DNA of 64,000 bases from Emcibacter sp. (lineage in GTDB: Bacteria > Pseudomonadota > Alphaproteobacteria > Sphingomonadales > Emcibacteraceae): positions 186,001-250,000 of the forward strand of contig JAKIUQ010000002.1 in assembly GCA_021647465.1 (NCBI GenBank). The letters run 5' to 3'. A program made the position numbers and the translations under genes. Position 1 is the stretch's first letter. Each line of letters begins with the position of its first letter. Below, in pieces: positions 17,840 through 25,033 of this stretch. The notes below the pieces were generated by a model that did not search any database, was not told the origin of the DNA, and saw nothing but the letters and a program-made list of their open reading frames with translations.

Positions 17840-18055
17840 TATACTGTCCCCAGATTTGTCTACCCAGATTTGTACTGTCCCCAGATTTGTCAAGTATACT
17901 GTCCCCAGATTTGTCAAGTATACTGTCCCCAGATTTGTCACAGATTTGTCCCCAGATTTGTCCAGATTTGTCCTGTCCCCAGATTTGTCTGTCCCCAGAT
18001 TTGTCCCCAGATTTTCAAAACCAGATTTTCCAAAAATAGTATACTGTCCCAGATT
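17831..18055. repeat. degenerate CCCCAGATTTGTC repeat array between 20-base direct repeats
   Basis: About 210 bases contain 13 copies of CAGATTT, about seven within a fuller GTCCCCAGATTTGTC unit, several preceded by TATACT. Copy spacing is irregular (from 11 to about 24 bases), so this is not a CRISPR. The array is bracketed by an exact 20-base direct repeat (CAAAAATAGTATACTGTCCC) at 17831-17850 and 18031-18050, exactly 200 bases apart. Its left copy includes the end of the JAMM gene. On the minus strand the unit reads GACAAATCTGGGGACAGTATA; similar GGGGACAGTATACT sequences are, as I recall, associated with REP/RAYT-type elements. The array stays open in the minus frame that runs out of the RHS remnant. 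Confidence 0.85.
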
Positions 18056-18349
18056 TTCGTAGCTGTCGTAAGAATGCTGCTCGGTGACTGTGCCTGCGCC
18101 GTCACTCATGGCGACAATGCTGCCCTGATGATTGGCGTGGAAATAGCTCTTGCCCGCGGTGCCGGTGCCCGTGTACATCACCAGATATTCAGCAACGCCC
18201 GGGCCATGGACATAGCGGCGCAGGAGGGTGCCGCCTGAATCATAATCGGCAATCTCCTCTACCCCGTCATGAAGGAATGTGGTGAGGACTGTATCCACCG
18301 TCTTGGCACTTCTGCGCCCCAGCGGACCATAGAACAATCGGGGGCACAA
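18056..18349 (-). pseudogene. remnant of an RHS/YD-repeat protein
   Basis: Read on the minus strand, about 90 residues match the RHS-repeat-associated core: YGPLGRRSAK, then LHDGVEEIADYD, LLRRYVHGPGV, GKSYFHANHQGSIVAMSD and HSYDSY. Full RHS proteins are polymorphic surface or secreted toxins of over 1000 residues, so this is only a small internal piece with no signal peptide and no toxin tip. The frame has no good start and runs out of the RHS match at about 18056 into the repeat array. There it encodes NLGTVYLT-type repeats, and it finally runs antisense to the JAMM gene. It is a decayed fragment, not a working gene. Confidence 0.8.
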
Positions 18350-18428
18350 TACCTATTAATTGACTTTTAGGCGTATTTCTGCCAGGTATTGAGTCGTCCG
18401 ATTTCCATTATAGCCCCCGTCCTTTCTT

Positions 18429-18511
18429 TGTCATTCTGAACTTGGTTCAGAATCCATTTGTCCGTTTTCCAGATGTTTCAAGCATGGACCCTGAAACAAG
18501 TTCAGGGTGAC
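18429..18511. repeat. interspersed two-hairpin repeat, copy A
   Basis: This is an 83-base element whose second copy is at 29739-29822. It begins TGTCATTCTGAAC and ends AGTTCAGGGTGAC, and the two copies share the core AATCCATTTGTCCGTT and GTTTCAAGCATGGACCCTGAA. It holds two palindromes, TCTGAAC-ttg-GTTCAGA and CCCTGAA-acaag-TTCAGGG. It lies at the 3' end of the PPOX gene. The 79 bases before it (18350-18428) hold nothing I can identify. Confidence 0.85.
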
Positions 18512-18517
18512 GACTTA

Positions 18518-19057
18518 TCAATTCTCCACCGCAGGCAATCCATCGATACTTACCCGGTTTTTTTCGTCGAAATAGTCTTTCAGGCCTTGTTCGTCTTTGC
18601 TGTCGATCCATTTATGCAGGGTCTGGCGTTCTTCTGTGCCTTTATAGATTGGTACGCCGAAGCCGCAGGAGGTTTGCAGGCTGTCGATTTTGATGGTAAA
18701 AATCTGGCGGATGCCGGGGGCATCTTCGTATAATGCCATCAGCTCATCAAAACGTGCGCTGCCCGGGGCATGGGATTTGCCGTGGCCATACAGCCGCATG
18801 ATCAGGGCGGCGCGGCTATAGCTGTTGAACATGATCGTTATGCGGCCATCATCCAGCATATGCGCGGCGGTTTCGTTACCGCTGCCCAGATAGTCAAGAT
18901 AGCAGACCTCGGTCGGCGAAATAATGCGGAAACAATCCAGCCCTTTTGGCGAGAGATTGATTCGGCCCTCTTTGGGGGCGCTGGCCACGAAAAACATCTG
19001 TTGCCGGTTGATGAAATCAATATGTTTTTGTGTCAATGCATCAAAAAAATCAGCCAT
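18518..19057 (-). CDS. PPOX-fold (pyridoxamine 5'-phosphate oxidase-like) flavoprotein
   Basis: The 179-residue protein matches the split-barrel FMN-binding family: FVASAPKEGRINLSPKG at about 23-39, YLDYLGSGNETAAHM and the ITIMFNSYSRAALIMRLYG block. Such proteins include B6 oxidases, heme-degrading enzymes and F420/FMN reductases; the residues of true PdxH are not apparent, so the substrate stays unknown. GGGAC lies two bases before the ATG. The start overlaps the end of tldD by 8 bases, which implies an operon with translational coupling. The C-terminal tail (KWIDSKDEQGLKDYFDEKNR) is typical of this subgroup. Confidence 0.85.
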   Translation of the reverse strand: MADFFDALTQKHIDFINRQQMFFVASAPKEGRINLSPKGLDCFRIISPTEVCYLDYLGSGNETAAHMLDDGRITIMFNSYSRAALIMRLYGHGKSHAPGSARFDELMALYEDAPGIRQIFTIKIDSLQTSCGFGVPIYKGTEERQTLHKWIDSKDEQGLKDYFDEKNRVSIDGLPAVEN

Positions 19058-20483
19058 CTGTCCCGCCTATTGTTAAGCCATTTACCCTGAGCGTTGGCTG
19101 GCCGACACCAACGGGGACGCTTTGTCCGGCCTTGCCGCAAATGCCAACGCCGCTGTCCAGTTCCAGATCATTGCCGATGGCGGAGACCTTGGTCAAGACA
19201 TCCGCGCCGTTACCGATCAGGGTCGCGCCCTTGACTGGCGCGCCGATTTTGCCATCCTTGACCAGATAGGCCTCGGTGCAGCTGAAGACGAATTTGCCGT
19301 TGGTGATATCCACCTGCCCGCCGCCGAAATTAACGGCATAAAGCCCGTCTTTAACCCCTTCGAGGATTTCTGCAGGGTCTTGCTTGCCGGCGAGCATATA
19401 GGTATTGGTCATGCGCGGCATGGGTTGATGGGCATAGCTCTGCCGCCGGCCATTGCCGGTGGCTTCCACGCCCATCAGGCGGGCATTCATCCGGTCCTGC
19501 ATATAGCCCACGAGGATCCCGTCCTCGATCAGGGTGGTGCAATTGGTCGGCGTGCCTTCATCATCAAAGGTCAGGCTGCCGCGCCGGTTTTCAAGGGTGC
19601 CATTATCAACAATAGTGACGCCTTTGGCCGCGATCTGCTGCCCCAGTAATCCGGCAAAGGCCGAGGTGCCCTTACGGTTGAAATCGCCCTCCAATCCGTG
19701 GCCAATGGCTTCATGAAGCAGGACGCCGGGCCAGCCGGGGCCAAGCACTACATCCATTTCACCGGCCGGTGCCGCGATGCTGTCCAGATTAACCATGGCC
19801 TGCCTGAGGGCTTCATCCACTTGCCCCTTCCAGTTTTCTGTTGTGAGCAATTGGGCATATTCATACCGCCCGCCGGCGCCCTGATAACCGCTTTCCATGC
19901 GCGCGCCGTCTTTGACCACAACGCTCACATTCAGGCGCACAAGGGGCCGGATGTCGCGCACCCGGTGGCCGCCGGGCCGGATAATCTCTATGGTCTGCCA
20001 TTCGCCGGAGATAGAGCTGCTGACCTGACAGACTTTCGGGTCGCGCGCGCGGGCATAGGTATCAATTTCTTCCAGCAGGCTGATTTTATCCCTGAATGCC
20101 ATGCCGAGCAGGGGGTTTTCTTCGGAATAAAGCTTTTCATTGGTGCCTTTGGGGTGAATGGCGAGGGTGGCTTCCTTGCCTGATTTTATGGATTGAACCG
20201 TATCCTTGGCCCGCCGCAGCGCATCTTCGCTTAATTCAGACGAATGGGCATAGCCGCTGACCTCGCCCTGAACAGACCGCAGGCCGAATCCCTTGCTGGT
20301 GTCATAGGCCGCAGATTTCAATCGGCCATCATCAAAGGAAAAACTCTCGGACTGGGCATATTGCAGATAAAGCTCCCCGTCATCCATGCCATGAAGGGCT
20401 TCGTCAACGATGCGCTGGGTGCGAACACTATCAAGGCCTGAATCTGAGAAAAAATGTGAATTTGATGTGTTATCATTCGTCAT
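19050..20483 (-). CDS. tldD: TldD metalloprotease subunit
   Basis: TldD forms a heterodimeric zinc protease with TldE/PmbA that trims peptides such as microcin precursors and degrades unfolded peptides in the cytoplasm. The 477-residue protein is full length. The zinc motif HEAIGHGLEGD lies near the middle and the third-ligand region follows in its C-terminal half (GLYAVNFGGGQVDITNG, FSCTEAYLVKDG). The terminal GICGKAGQSVPVGVGQPTL block is a TldD hallmark. No tldE/pmbA is present in the window. The gene is divergent from the cytochrome oxidase operon, an arrangement common in alphaproteobacteria, and is coupled to the PPOX gene downstream. Confidence 0.96.
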   Translation of the reverse strand: MTNDNTSNSHFFSDSGLDSVRTQRIVDEALHGMDDGELYLQYAQSESFSFDDGRLKSAAYDTSKGFGLRSVQGEVSGYAHSSELSEDALRRAKDTVQSIKSGKEATLAIHPKGTNEKLYSEENPLLGMAFRDKISLLEEIDTYARARDPKVCQVSSSISGEWQTIEIIRPGGHRVRDIRPLVRLNVSVVVKDGARMESGYQGAGGRYEYAQLLTTENWKGQVDEALRQAMVNLDSIAAPAGEMDVVLGPGWPGVLLHEAIGHGLEGDFNRKGTSAFAGLLGQQIAAKGVTIVDNGTLENRRGSLTFDDEGTPTNCTTLIEDGILVGYMQDRMNARLMGVEATGNGRRQSYAHQPMPRMTNTYMLAGKQDPAEILEGVKDGLYAVNFGGGQVDITNGKFVFSCTEAYLVKDGKIGAPVKGATLIGNGADVLTKVSAIGNDLELDSGVGICGKAGQSVPVGVGQPTLRVNGLTIGGTDG

Positions 20484-20617
20484 ACTATCAACATACCCGT
20501 AATTTTTATAATTTCCTGTGATCTTAACTATAAACGAGACAGGTTCTTATTTGCAAGAACAGGTTTTTTTTCGAGGAACCGTAAAAAAAACAAGGCGGTA
20601 AGTCATTGTAAACAAAT

Positions 20618-20637
20618 GCATTGATTTATGTCAATGC
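20618..20637. promoter_or_regulatory. FNR/FixK-like box 1 upstream of coxB
   Basis: GCATTGA-TTTATG-TCAATGC is a perfect 7-base palindrome containing TTGA-N6-TCAA, the core of the consensus TTGAT-N4-ATCAA bound by FNR/FixK/Anr regulators. It lies about 175 bases before the coxB start. Confidence 0.55.
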
Positions 20638-20668
20638 CAACCATATTAATGAAATTAATAATAGTTTC

Positions 20669-20682
20669 TTGAGCTAGATCAA
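20669..20682. promoter_or_regulatory. FNR/FixK-like box 2 upstream of coxB
   Basis: TTGAG-CTAG-ATCAA differs from the consensus TTGAT-N4-ATCAA by one base. Its centre is 48 bases downstream of the first box and about 127 bases before the coxB start. Confidence 0.55.
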
Positions 20683-20802
20683 TTTTATAGGTATAAGACT
20701 CAAAACTGTCGTATTTTTCGGGGTGGAACCAGAAATTTTTATATCATTCGGATATGCGATTGTTTCTTAATTCATTTGTGGATTTAAGGGGTAGGACGGA
20801 TT

Positions 20803-21657
20803 ATGTCTCTCAATAAAATATTTAGTACCGTGGCTGTATTTATGGTCACTCTTCTCTCAGGCGCTGCCGCCGCGCTGGCCGATGGCATATATAAAGCCAA
20901 ACCGGATCAGTTGGGTTTCATGGAACCTGCAACAGAGGTCATGCGCGATATTGTTTCATTCCATAATGGTTTGTTGATTATGTGTATCGGGGTAACCTTG
21001 TTTGTGATGGTTTTGATGATTTATATTTTCATCAAATTTAATGCCAAGGCAAACCCTACGCCTTCCAAGACAACCCATCACACGGGCTTGGAAGTTGTCT
21101 GGACCATATTGCCAATCGTCATCTTGCTGATCATTGCGGTGCCGTCTTTCAGATTGCTGTATCTCTCGGACGTTATTCCAGAAGCAGACTTGACGGTGAA
21201 GGTCGTTGGCAGCCAGTGGTATTGGTCCTATGAATATCCTGACCATGATGATTTTTCTTTTGATTCGATTATGTTAAGCGATGAAGAGGCCGCAGCGGCC
21301 GGACATCCCCGCCTGCTTGGTACGGATACCCACATGGTGGTGCCGGTCAATAAAACGGTGCGGATGATCATTACCGCCAATGATGTTATTCATGCCTGGG
21401 CCATTCCGGCCTTTGGCGTAAAAATCGATGCGGTGCCGGGCAAATTGAATGAAACCTGGTTCAGGGCAGAGCGTGAAGGCATGTATTATGGCCAATGCTC
21501 TGAACTTTGCGGGAAAGACCATGGCTTTATGCCGATAATGGTCGAGGTGGTTTCTGAAGAGAAATATAACGCCTGGATCGCAATGGCACGAGAAGAATAT
21601 GCAACGAATAAAACAGATAACCTGACGCGGGTAGCAATGCTGCCGGCTCAGCAGTAA
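20803..21657 (+). CDS. coxB: cytochrome c oxidase subunit II
   Basis: Subunit II of the aa3-type oxidase accepts electrons from cytochrome c at its binuclear CuA centre. The 284-residue protein has a signal peptide (to about residue 26, ending AAALADG) and two membrane helices (about 45-75 and 95-117). The periplasmic cupredoxin domain carries the CuA ligands in GQCSELCGKDHGFM, and VIHAWAIPAFGVK supplies the other histidine. The aromatic-rich GSQWYWSYEYP electron-entry patch is intact. It is the first gene of the oxidase operon. Subunit I starts 14 bases after the stop. Confidence 0.97.
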   Translation: MSLNKIFSTVAVFMVTLLSGAAAALADGIYKAKPDQLGFMEPATEVMRDIVSFHNGLLIMCIGVTLFVMVLMIYIFIKFNAKANPTPSKTTHHTGLEVVWTILPIVILLIIAVPSFRLLYLSDVIPEADLTVKVVGSQWYWSYEYPDHDDFSFDSIMLSDEEAAAAGHPRLLGTDTHMVVPVNKTVRMIITANDVIHAWAIPAFGVKIDAVPGKLNETWFRAEREGMYYGQCSELCGKDHGFMPIMVEVVSEEKYNAWIAMAREEYATNKTDNLTRVAMLPAQQ

Positions 21658-21671
21658 AGGGATACTGTATA

Positions 21672-23279
21672 ATGGGTAGCGAAGCACACGGCATTCCAAC
21701 AGGCTGGCGCCGTTGGGTACTTTCAACAAATCATAAAGATATTGGTACGATGTATCTTATCTTTGCAATATTGGCCGGTATTATCGGCGGGGCCATGTCA
21801 GGCCTTATGCGCGGTGAATTGATGGAGCCCGGCATTGATTTTTTAACCAATTTTACGGGCGGTGATGTGGAAGCTGCCAAGCATTTCTTTAATGTTTTGA
21901 CCACAGGTCACGGCTTGATCATGGTTTTCTTTATGGTGATGCCGGCGTTGATTGGTGGTTTTGGTAACTGGTTCGTGCCTCTTATGATTGGCGCGCCGGA
22001 TATGGCCTTTCCGCGCATGAATAACATCAGCTTTTGGTTGTTGCCTGCGGCGATCGCCCTGTTGGTAATTTCTATCTTTGTCGAAGGATCGACATATCCG
22101 GGCGTTGGCACCGGGTGGACGGTCTATGCGCCGCTTTCCACATCCGGCCATGGCGGCCCTGCGGTTGATCTGGCCATTTTCTCCCTGCATCTGGCCGGGG
22201 CGTCGTCCATTTTGGGCGCCATCAACTTTATCTGTACAATTTTCAACATGCGTGCGCCGGGCATGACATTGCATAAGATGCCTTTGTTTGTCTGGTCTGT
22301 TCTGGTTACGGTTTTCCTTTTGTTGTTGTCCCTGCCTGTTTTTGCCGGGGCCATCACGATGCTGTTAACCGATCGTAATTTTGACACCTATTTCTTTGAT
22401 GCGGCGGGCGGCGGCGATCCGCTGCTCTATCAGCATTTATTCTGGTTCTTTGGACATCCGGAAGTTTATGTTCTGATCCTGCCGGGCTTTGGCTTGGTCA
22501 GTCATATTATCTCCACTTTCTCACGCAAGCCGATTTTTGGTTATCTGGGTATGGCTTATGCCATGGTTGCCATCGGGGTCGTTGGTTTTGTTGTCTGGGC
22601 GCATCATATGTATACCGTGGGTATGGATGTGGATACCAAGGCTTACTTTACCGCAGCGACCATGGTGATCGCCGTGCCGACCGGCATTAAAATATTTTCG
22701 TGGCTTGCCACCATGTGGGGCGGTTCTATCAAGTTTGAAACCCCCATGCTGTTTGCGCTGGGTATGATCTTTCTGTTTACCATTGGCGGCGTGACCGGCG
22801 TGGTGCTGGCGAATGCGGGCGTTGATACGGCCATGCATGATACTTATTATGTGGTGGCCCATTTCCATTACACCATGTCTATGGGGGCGTTATTCTCCAT
22901 ATTTGCAGGCTGGTATTACTGGATTGGAAAAATGAGCGGCAAGCCCTATCCGCAATTCATTAGTAAATTGCATTTCTGGGTGACTTTTGTTGGGGTGAAT
23001 GTGATTTTCTTCCCTCAGCATTTCCTCGGACTGGCCGGCATGCCGCGCCGTATTCCGGATTATCCTGATGCGTATCATCTTTGGAACTATGTATCGACAG
23101 TAGGCTATGCGATTACAGGCTTTGGTACATTGGTCTTTCTGGTTGGTGTTTATATGACGCTGCGTTCAAAAGAGCGGGTCGGCGATAACCAATGGGGCGA
23201 AGGCGCGACGACGCTTGAATGGACATTATCCTCGCCGCCGCCCTTCCATCAGTTCAATGAACTGCCGCGTATTAAATAA
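21672..23279 (+). CDS. coxA: cytochrome c oxidase subunit I
   Basis: Subunit I holds heme a and the heme a3-CuB site and reduces O2 while pumping protons. At 535 residues with 12 predicted helices it is full length. Diagnostic blocks include TTGHGLIMVFFMVMPALIGG (heme a ligand H), the active-site HPEVYVLILPGFG with the cross-linked H-Y pair and the E of the D-channel, VWAHHMYTVG (CuB histidines) and HDTYYVVAHFHY (heme ligands). The D-channel entry NWFVPLMIGAPDMAFPRMNN (given in full) is conserved. These features assign it to the A-type heme-copper oxidases, not cbb3 or quinol oxidases, in agreement with the CuA-bearing subunit II upstream. Confidence 0.98.
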   Translation: MGSEAHGIPTGWRRWVLSTNHKDIGTMYLIFAILAGIIGGAMSGLMRGELMEPGIDFLTNFTGGDVEAAKHFFNVLTTGHGLIMVFFMVMPALIGGFGNWFVPLMIGAPDMAFPRMNNISFWLLPAAIALLVISIFVEGSTYPGVGTGWTVYAPLSTSGHGGPAVDLAIFSLHLAGASSILGAINFICTIFNMRAPGMTLHKMPLFVWSVLVTVFLLLLSLPVFAGAITMLLTDRNFDTYFFDAAGGGDPLLYQHLFWFFGHPEVYVLILPGFGLVSHIISTFSRKPIFGYLGMAYAMVAIGVVGFVVWAHHMYTVGMDVDTKAYFTAATMVIAVPTGIKIFSWLATMWGGSIKFETPMLFALGMIFLFTIGGVTGVVLANAGVDTAMHDTYYVVAHFHYTMSMGALFSIFAGWYYWIGKMSGKPYPQFISKLHFWVTFVGVNVIFFPQHFLGLAGMPRRIPDYPDAYHLWNYVSTVGYAITGFGTLVFLVGVYMTLRSKERVGDNQWGEGATTLEWTLSSPPPFHQFNELPRIK

Positions 23280-23290
23280 TTTTTTAAAGG

Positions 23291-23317
23291 GGACCGGGCT
23301 CTCATAAGGGCCGGTCC
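23291..23317 (+). other. GC-rich hairpin between coxA and ctaB
   Basis: GGACCGG (23291-23297) pairs with CCGGTCC (23311-23317) across a 13-base loop, 11 bases after the coxA stop. There is no T run, so it could be an mRNA-stabilising or processing stem that sets oxidase subunits above assembly factors, not a terminator. Confidence 0.55.
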
Positions 23318-23353
23318 GCCAGGATTTTCATTCACTTGAGTTTAAGGCTGAAA

Positions 23354-24268
23354 ATGCAGACAGGTGCCTCAACATTAGATCAAAATGTCCGAGAAGACTA
23401 TCTTCCCGGCGCGGGTGATTTTTTTGCGCTTATGAAGCCGCGCGTGATGTCTCTGGTTATCTTTACCGCCGTAATTGGTATGGTGATGGCCCCGGGGGAT
23501 ATCCATCCTGTGATTGCCTTTACGGCTATTCTTTGTATTGCGGTTGGCGCGGGGGCTGCGGGCTGTTTGAATATGTGGTATGAATCTGACCTTGATGCCC
23601 TTATGAAACGAACCGCGGATCGTCCGATTCCCTCCGGGCGCATGGATCGCCAGACGGCGCTACATTTTGGGGTTGCGTTATCCACGGCATCTGTTTTGAT
23701 GATGGGGCTTTCGGTAAATTATGTTGCCGGCGCGTTGCTTTTGATGACAATCCTGTTTTATGTGGTGGTTTATACGGTCTGGCTGAAACGCCGTACCCCC
23801 CTGAATATAGTTATTGGCGGCGCGGCGGGGGCCTTTCCGCCGATGATTGCATGGGCGGCAGTTACGGGGGATGTCACTATTGAAGCTGTTGTTTTATTTG
23901 GCTTGATATTCATGTGGACACCGCCTCATTTCTGGGCATTGGCGTTATTTTCCTGTAAGGATTACAAGGCTGCGGGTATCCCGATGTTGCCAGTGATTGC
24001 CGGAGAAGCCGAAACCAGAAAACAGATTTTGATTTATACGCTGCTTATGGTGCCCGTTTCGGTTCTGCCGTGGTTCATGGGTTTTGCGGGGCCTGTATAT
24101 GGGATTACAGCGCTTGGTCTTGGGGCTATATTTATTTATCTTTCTCTATCGTTAACCTTGAAAAAAGACGTAAAAACAGCGAAGAAAACATTCTTTTATT
24201 CGATTTTTTACCTGTTTTCTTTATTCGCGGTGATGGGCGGGGAAGTTTTAATCGGAAGGATGATTTAA
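23354..24268 (+). CDS. ctaB: heme O synthase (protoheme IX farnesyltransferase)
   Basis: CtaB attaches a farnesyl group to heme B, giving heme O, the substrate of CtaA encoded at 9.6 kb. It is an integral membrane UbiA-family prenyltransferase. The prenyl-diphosphate site appears as NMWYESDLDALMKRTADRP near residue 75-95, and the second loop as a LIFMWTPPHFWALAL motif with the DYKAAGIPMLPV block after it. From the ATG at 23354 (AAGG 6 bases upstream) it has 304 residues; a TTG 18 bases earlier is an unlikely start. The last base of its stop codon is the first base of the coxF ATG. Confidence 0.96.
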   Translation: MQTGASTLDQNVREDYLPGAGDFFALMKPRVMSLVIFTAVIGMVMAPGDIHPVIAFTAILCIAVGAGAAGCLNMWYESDLDALMKRTADRPIPSGRMDRQTALHFGVALSTASVLMMGLSVNYVAGALLLMTILFYVVVYTVWLKRRTPLNIVIGGAAGAFPPMIAWAAVTGDVTIEAVVLFGLIFMWTPPHFWALALFSCKDYKAAGIPMLPVIAGEAETRKQILIYTLLMVPVSVLPWFMGFAGPVYGITALGLGAIFIYLSLSLTLKKDVKTAKKTFFYSIFYLFSLFAVMGGEVLIGRMI

Positions 24269-24387
24269 TGCCATTACATGAAGAACATAAAAAACGGGCT
24301 GGCCGGAATTACGCTCTGGGCGGCATTTTATTGGCCATGGTGGCATTGTTTTTCTTCGTTACTCTTGCAAAAATGAATGTGATTTAA
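24268..24387 (+). CDS. coxF: CoxF-like small oxidase assembly protein
   Basis: This is a 39-residue single-helix protein that starts on an ATG overlapping the ctaB stop (TAATG) and ends 6 bases before ctaG. Its pattern is a charged, histidine-bearing N-terminus (HEEHKKRAGRNYALG), one hydrophobic helix (about 18-35) and a short tail. Tiny proteins of this shape at this exact place in alphaproteobacterial cox operons are called CoxF, presumed to aid oxidase assembly. The coupling on both sides and the conserved position are the main support. It is easily missed because of its length. Confidence 0.8.
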   Translation: MPLHEEHKKRAGRNYALGGILLAMVALFFFVTLAKMNVI

Positions 24388-24393
24388 GCCGTT

Positions 24394-24942
24394 ATGACCA
24401 CATATGCGCCCTCTCATACGACGAGCAACAAAAAGACCGCGCTGGCTTTGCTGGGTGTTCTTGCCGTGATGTTTGCATTGGTGGCCGCATCAGTGCCGCT
24501 CTATAAATTATTTTGTCAGGTTACGGGTTTCGGCGGGACGACGCAGCAGGCAGAATCCTCTGATGGCAAAATCCTTGCGCGGGATATGACCGTAAGGTTT
24601 AATGCGGATGTTAACCGGAAATTGCCGTGGTATTTCAAGCCTGTTCAACGGTCTGTCAAAGTCAAAATCGGGGAAGAGGCGCTTGTTTTTTATAAGGCTA
24701 TCAATAATAGTACGGAAACAATTACCGGCACGGCAACTTTTAATGTAACCCCGTTCAAGGCCGGCATTTATTTTAGCAAGATTGAATGTTTTTGTTTTAC
24801 AGAGCAAACACTGGCTCCGGGCGAAGAAGTGGACATGCCGATCACGTTCTTCATTGATCCGGAAATTGCCAATGATAAGAATTTGAAAGAAGTGAAGGAA
24901 ATAACCCTTTCCTATACTTTTTTCAAGGCACCGGAAAACTAA
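24394..24942 (+). CDS. ctaG: cytochrome c oxidase assembly protein CtaG (Cox11)
   Basis: CtaG/Cox11 delivers copper to the CuB site of subunit I. The 182-residue protein has one N-terminal membrane helix (about 13-35, LALLGVLAVMFALVAASVPL) followed by YKLFCQVTGFGGTTQ and a periplasmic immunoglobulin-like copper domain. The copper-binding pair is the CFC motif in IECFCFTEQTL. MPITFFIDPEI and the terminal TLSYTFFKA are typical. It lies 6 bases downstream of coxF in the oxidase operon. The 91 bases before subunit III hold no recognised gene. Confidence 0.97.
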   Translation: MTTYAPSHTTSNKKTALALLGVLAVMFALVAASVPLYKLFCQVTGFGGTTQQAESSDGKILARDMTVRFNADVNRKLPWYFKPVQRSVKVKIGEEALVFYKAINNSTETITGTATFNVTPFKAGIYFSKIECFCFTEQTLAPGEEVDMPITFFIDPEIANDKNLKEVKEITLSYTFFKAPEN

Positions 24943-25033
24943 TAGGGGAGACTATGTTGCCCGCAGGATAATCCCCGCAAGCAGCATATGGCTCAAGTAA
25001 CTTTAATAACAAAGGTTTAAGTAAGGAATCAAA

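Larger units (their letters stand above)
20484..20802. other. 319-base divergent control region between tldD and coxB
   Basis: This AT-rich spacer holds no gene. It contains a hairpin GTTCTT-atttgc-AAGAAC (20543-20560) followed by AGG and eight T, which looks like a plus-strand terminator. It also holds two TTGA-N6-TCAA palindromes, listed separately. A GTAGGAC-type weak ribosome binding site precedes coxB. No confident -35/-10 pair was chosen. Confidence 0.7.

Noticed and set aside
17831..18055. CRISPR array
   Set aside because: The repeats are short, irregularly spaced and nested, have no unique spacers of constant length, and no cas gene is near.
17696..18349. A 217-residue minus-strand protein
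   Set aside because: Only its first third resembles RHS proteins; the rest is repeat-array translation and antisense to the JAMM gene, and there is no good start.
20543..20568. Strong terminator ahead of coxB
   Set aside because: The hairpin and T run look like one, but no plus-strand gene lies upstream to be terminated; it could be part of the coxB leader or chance, so I listed it only in the spacer description.
24070..24267. 105-residue frame ending in coxF
   Set aside because: Its first 66 codons are an out-of-frame reading of ctaB; only the last 39 residues form the plausible CoxF.
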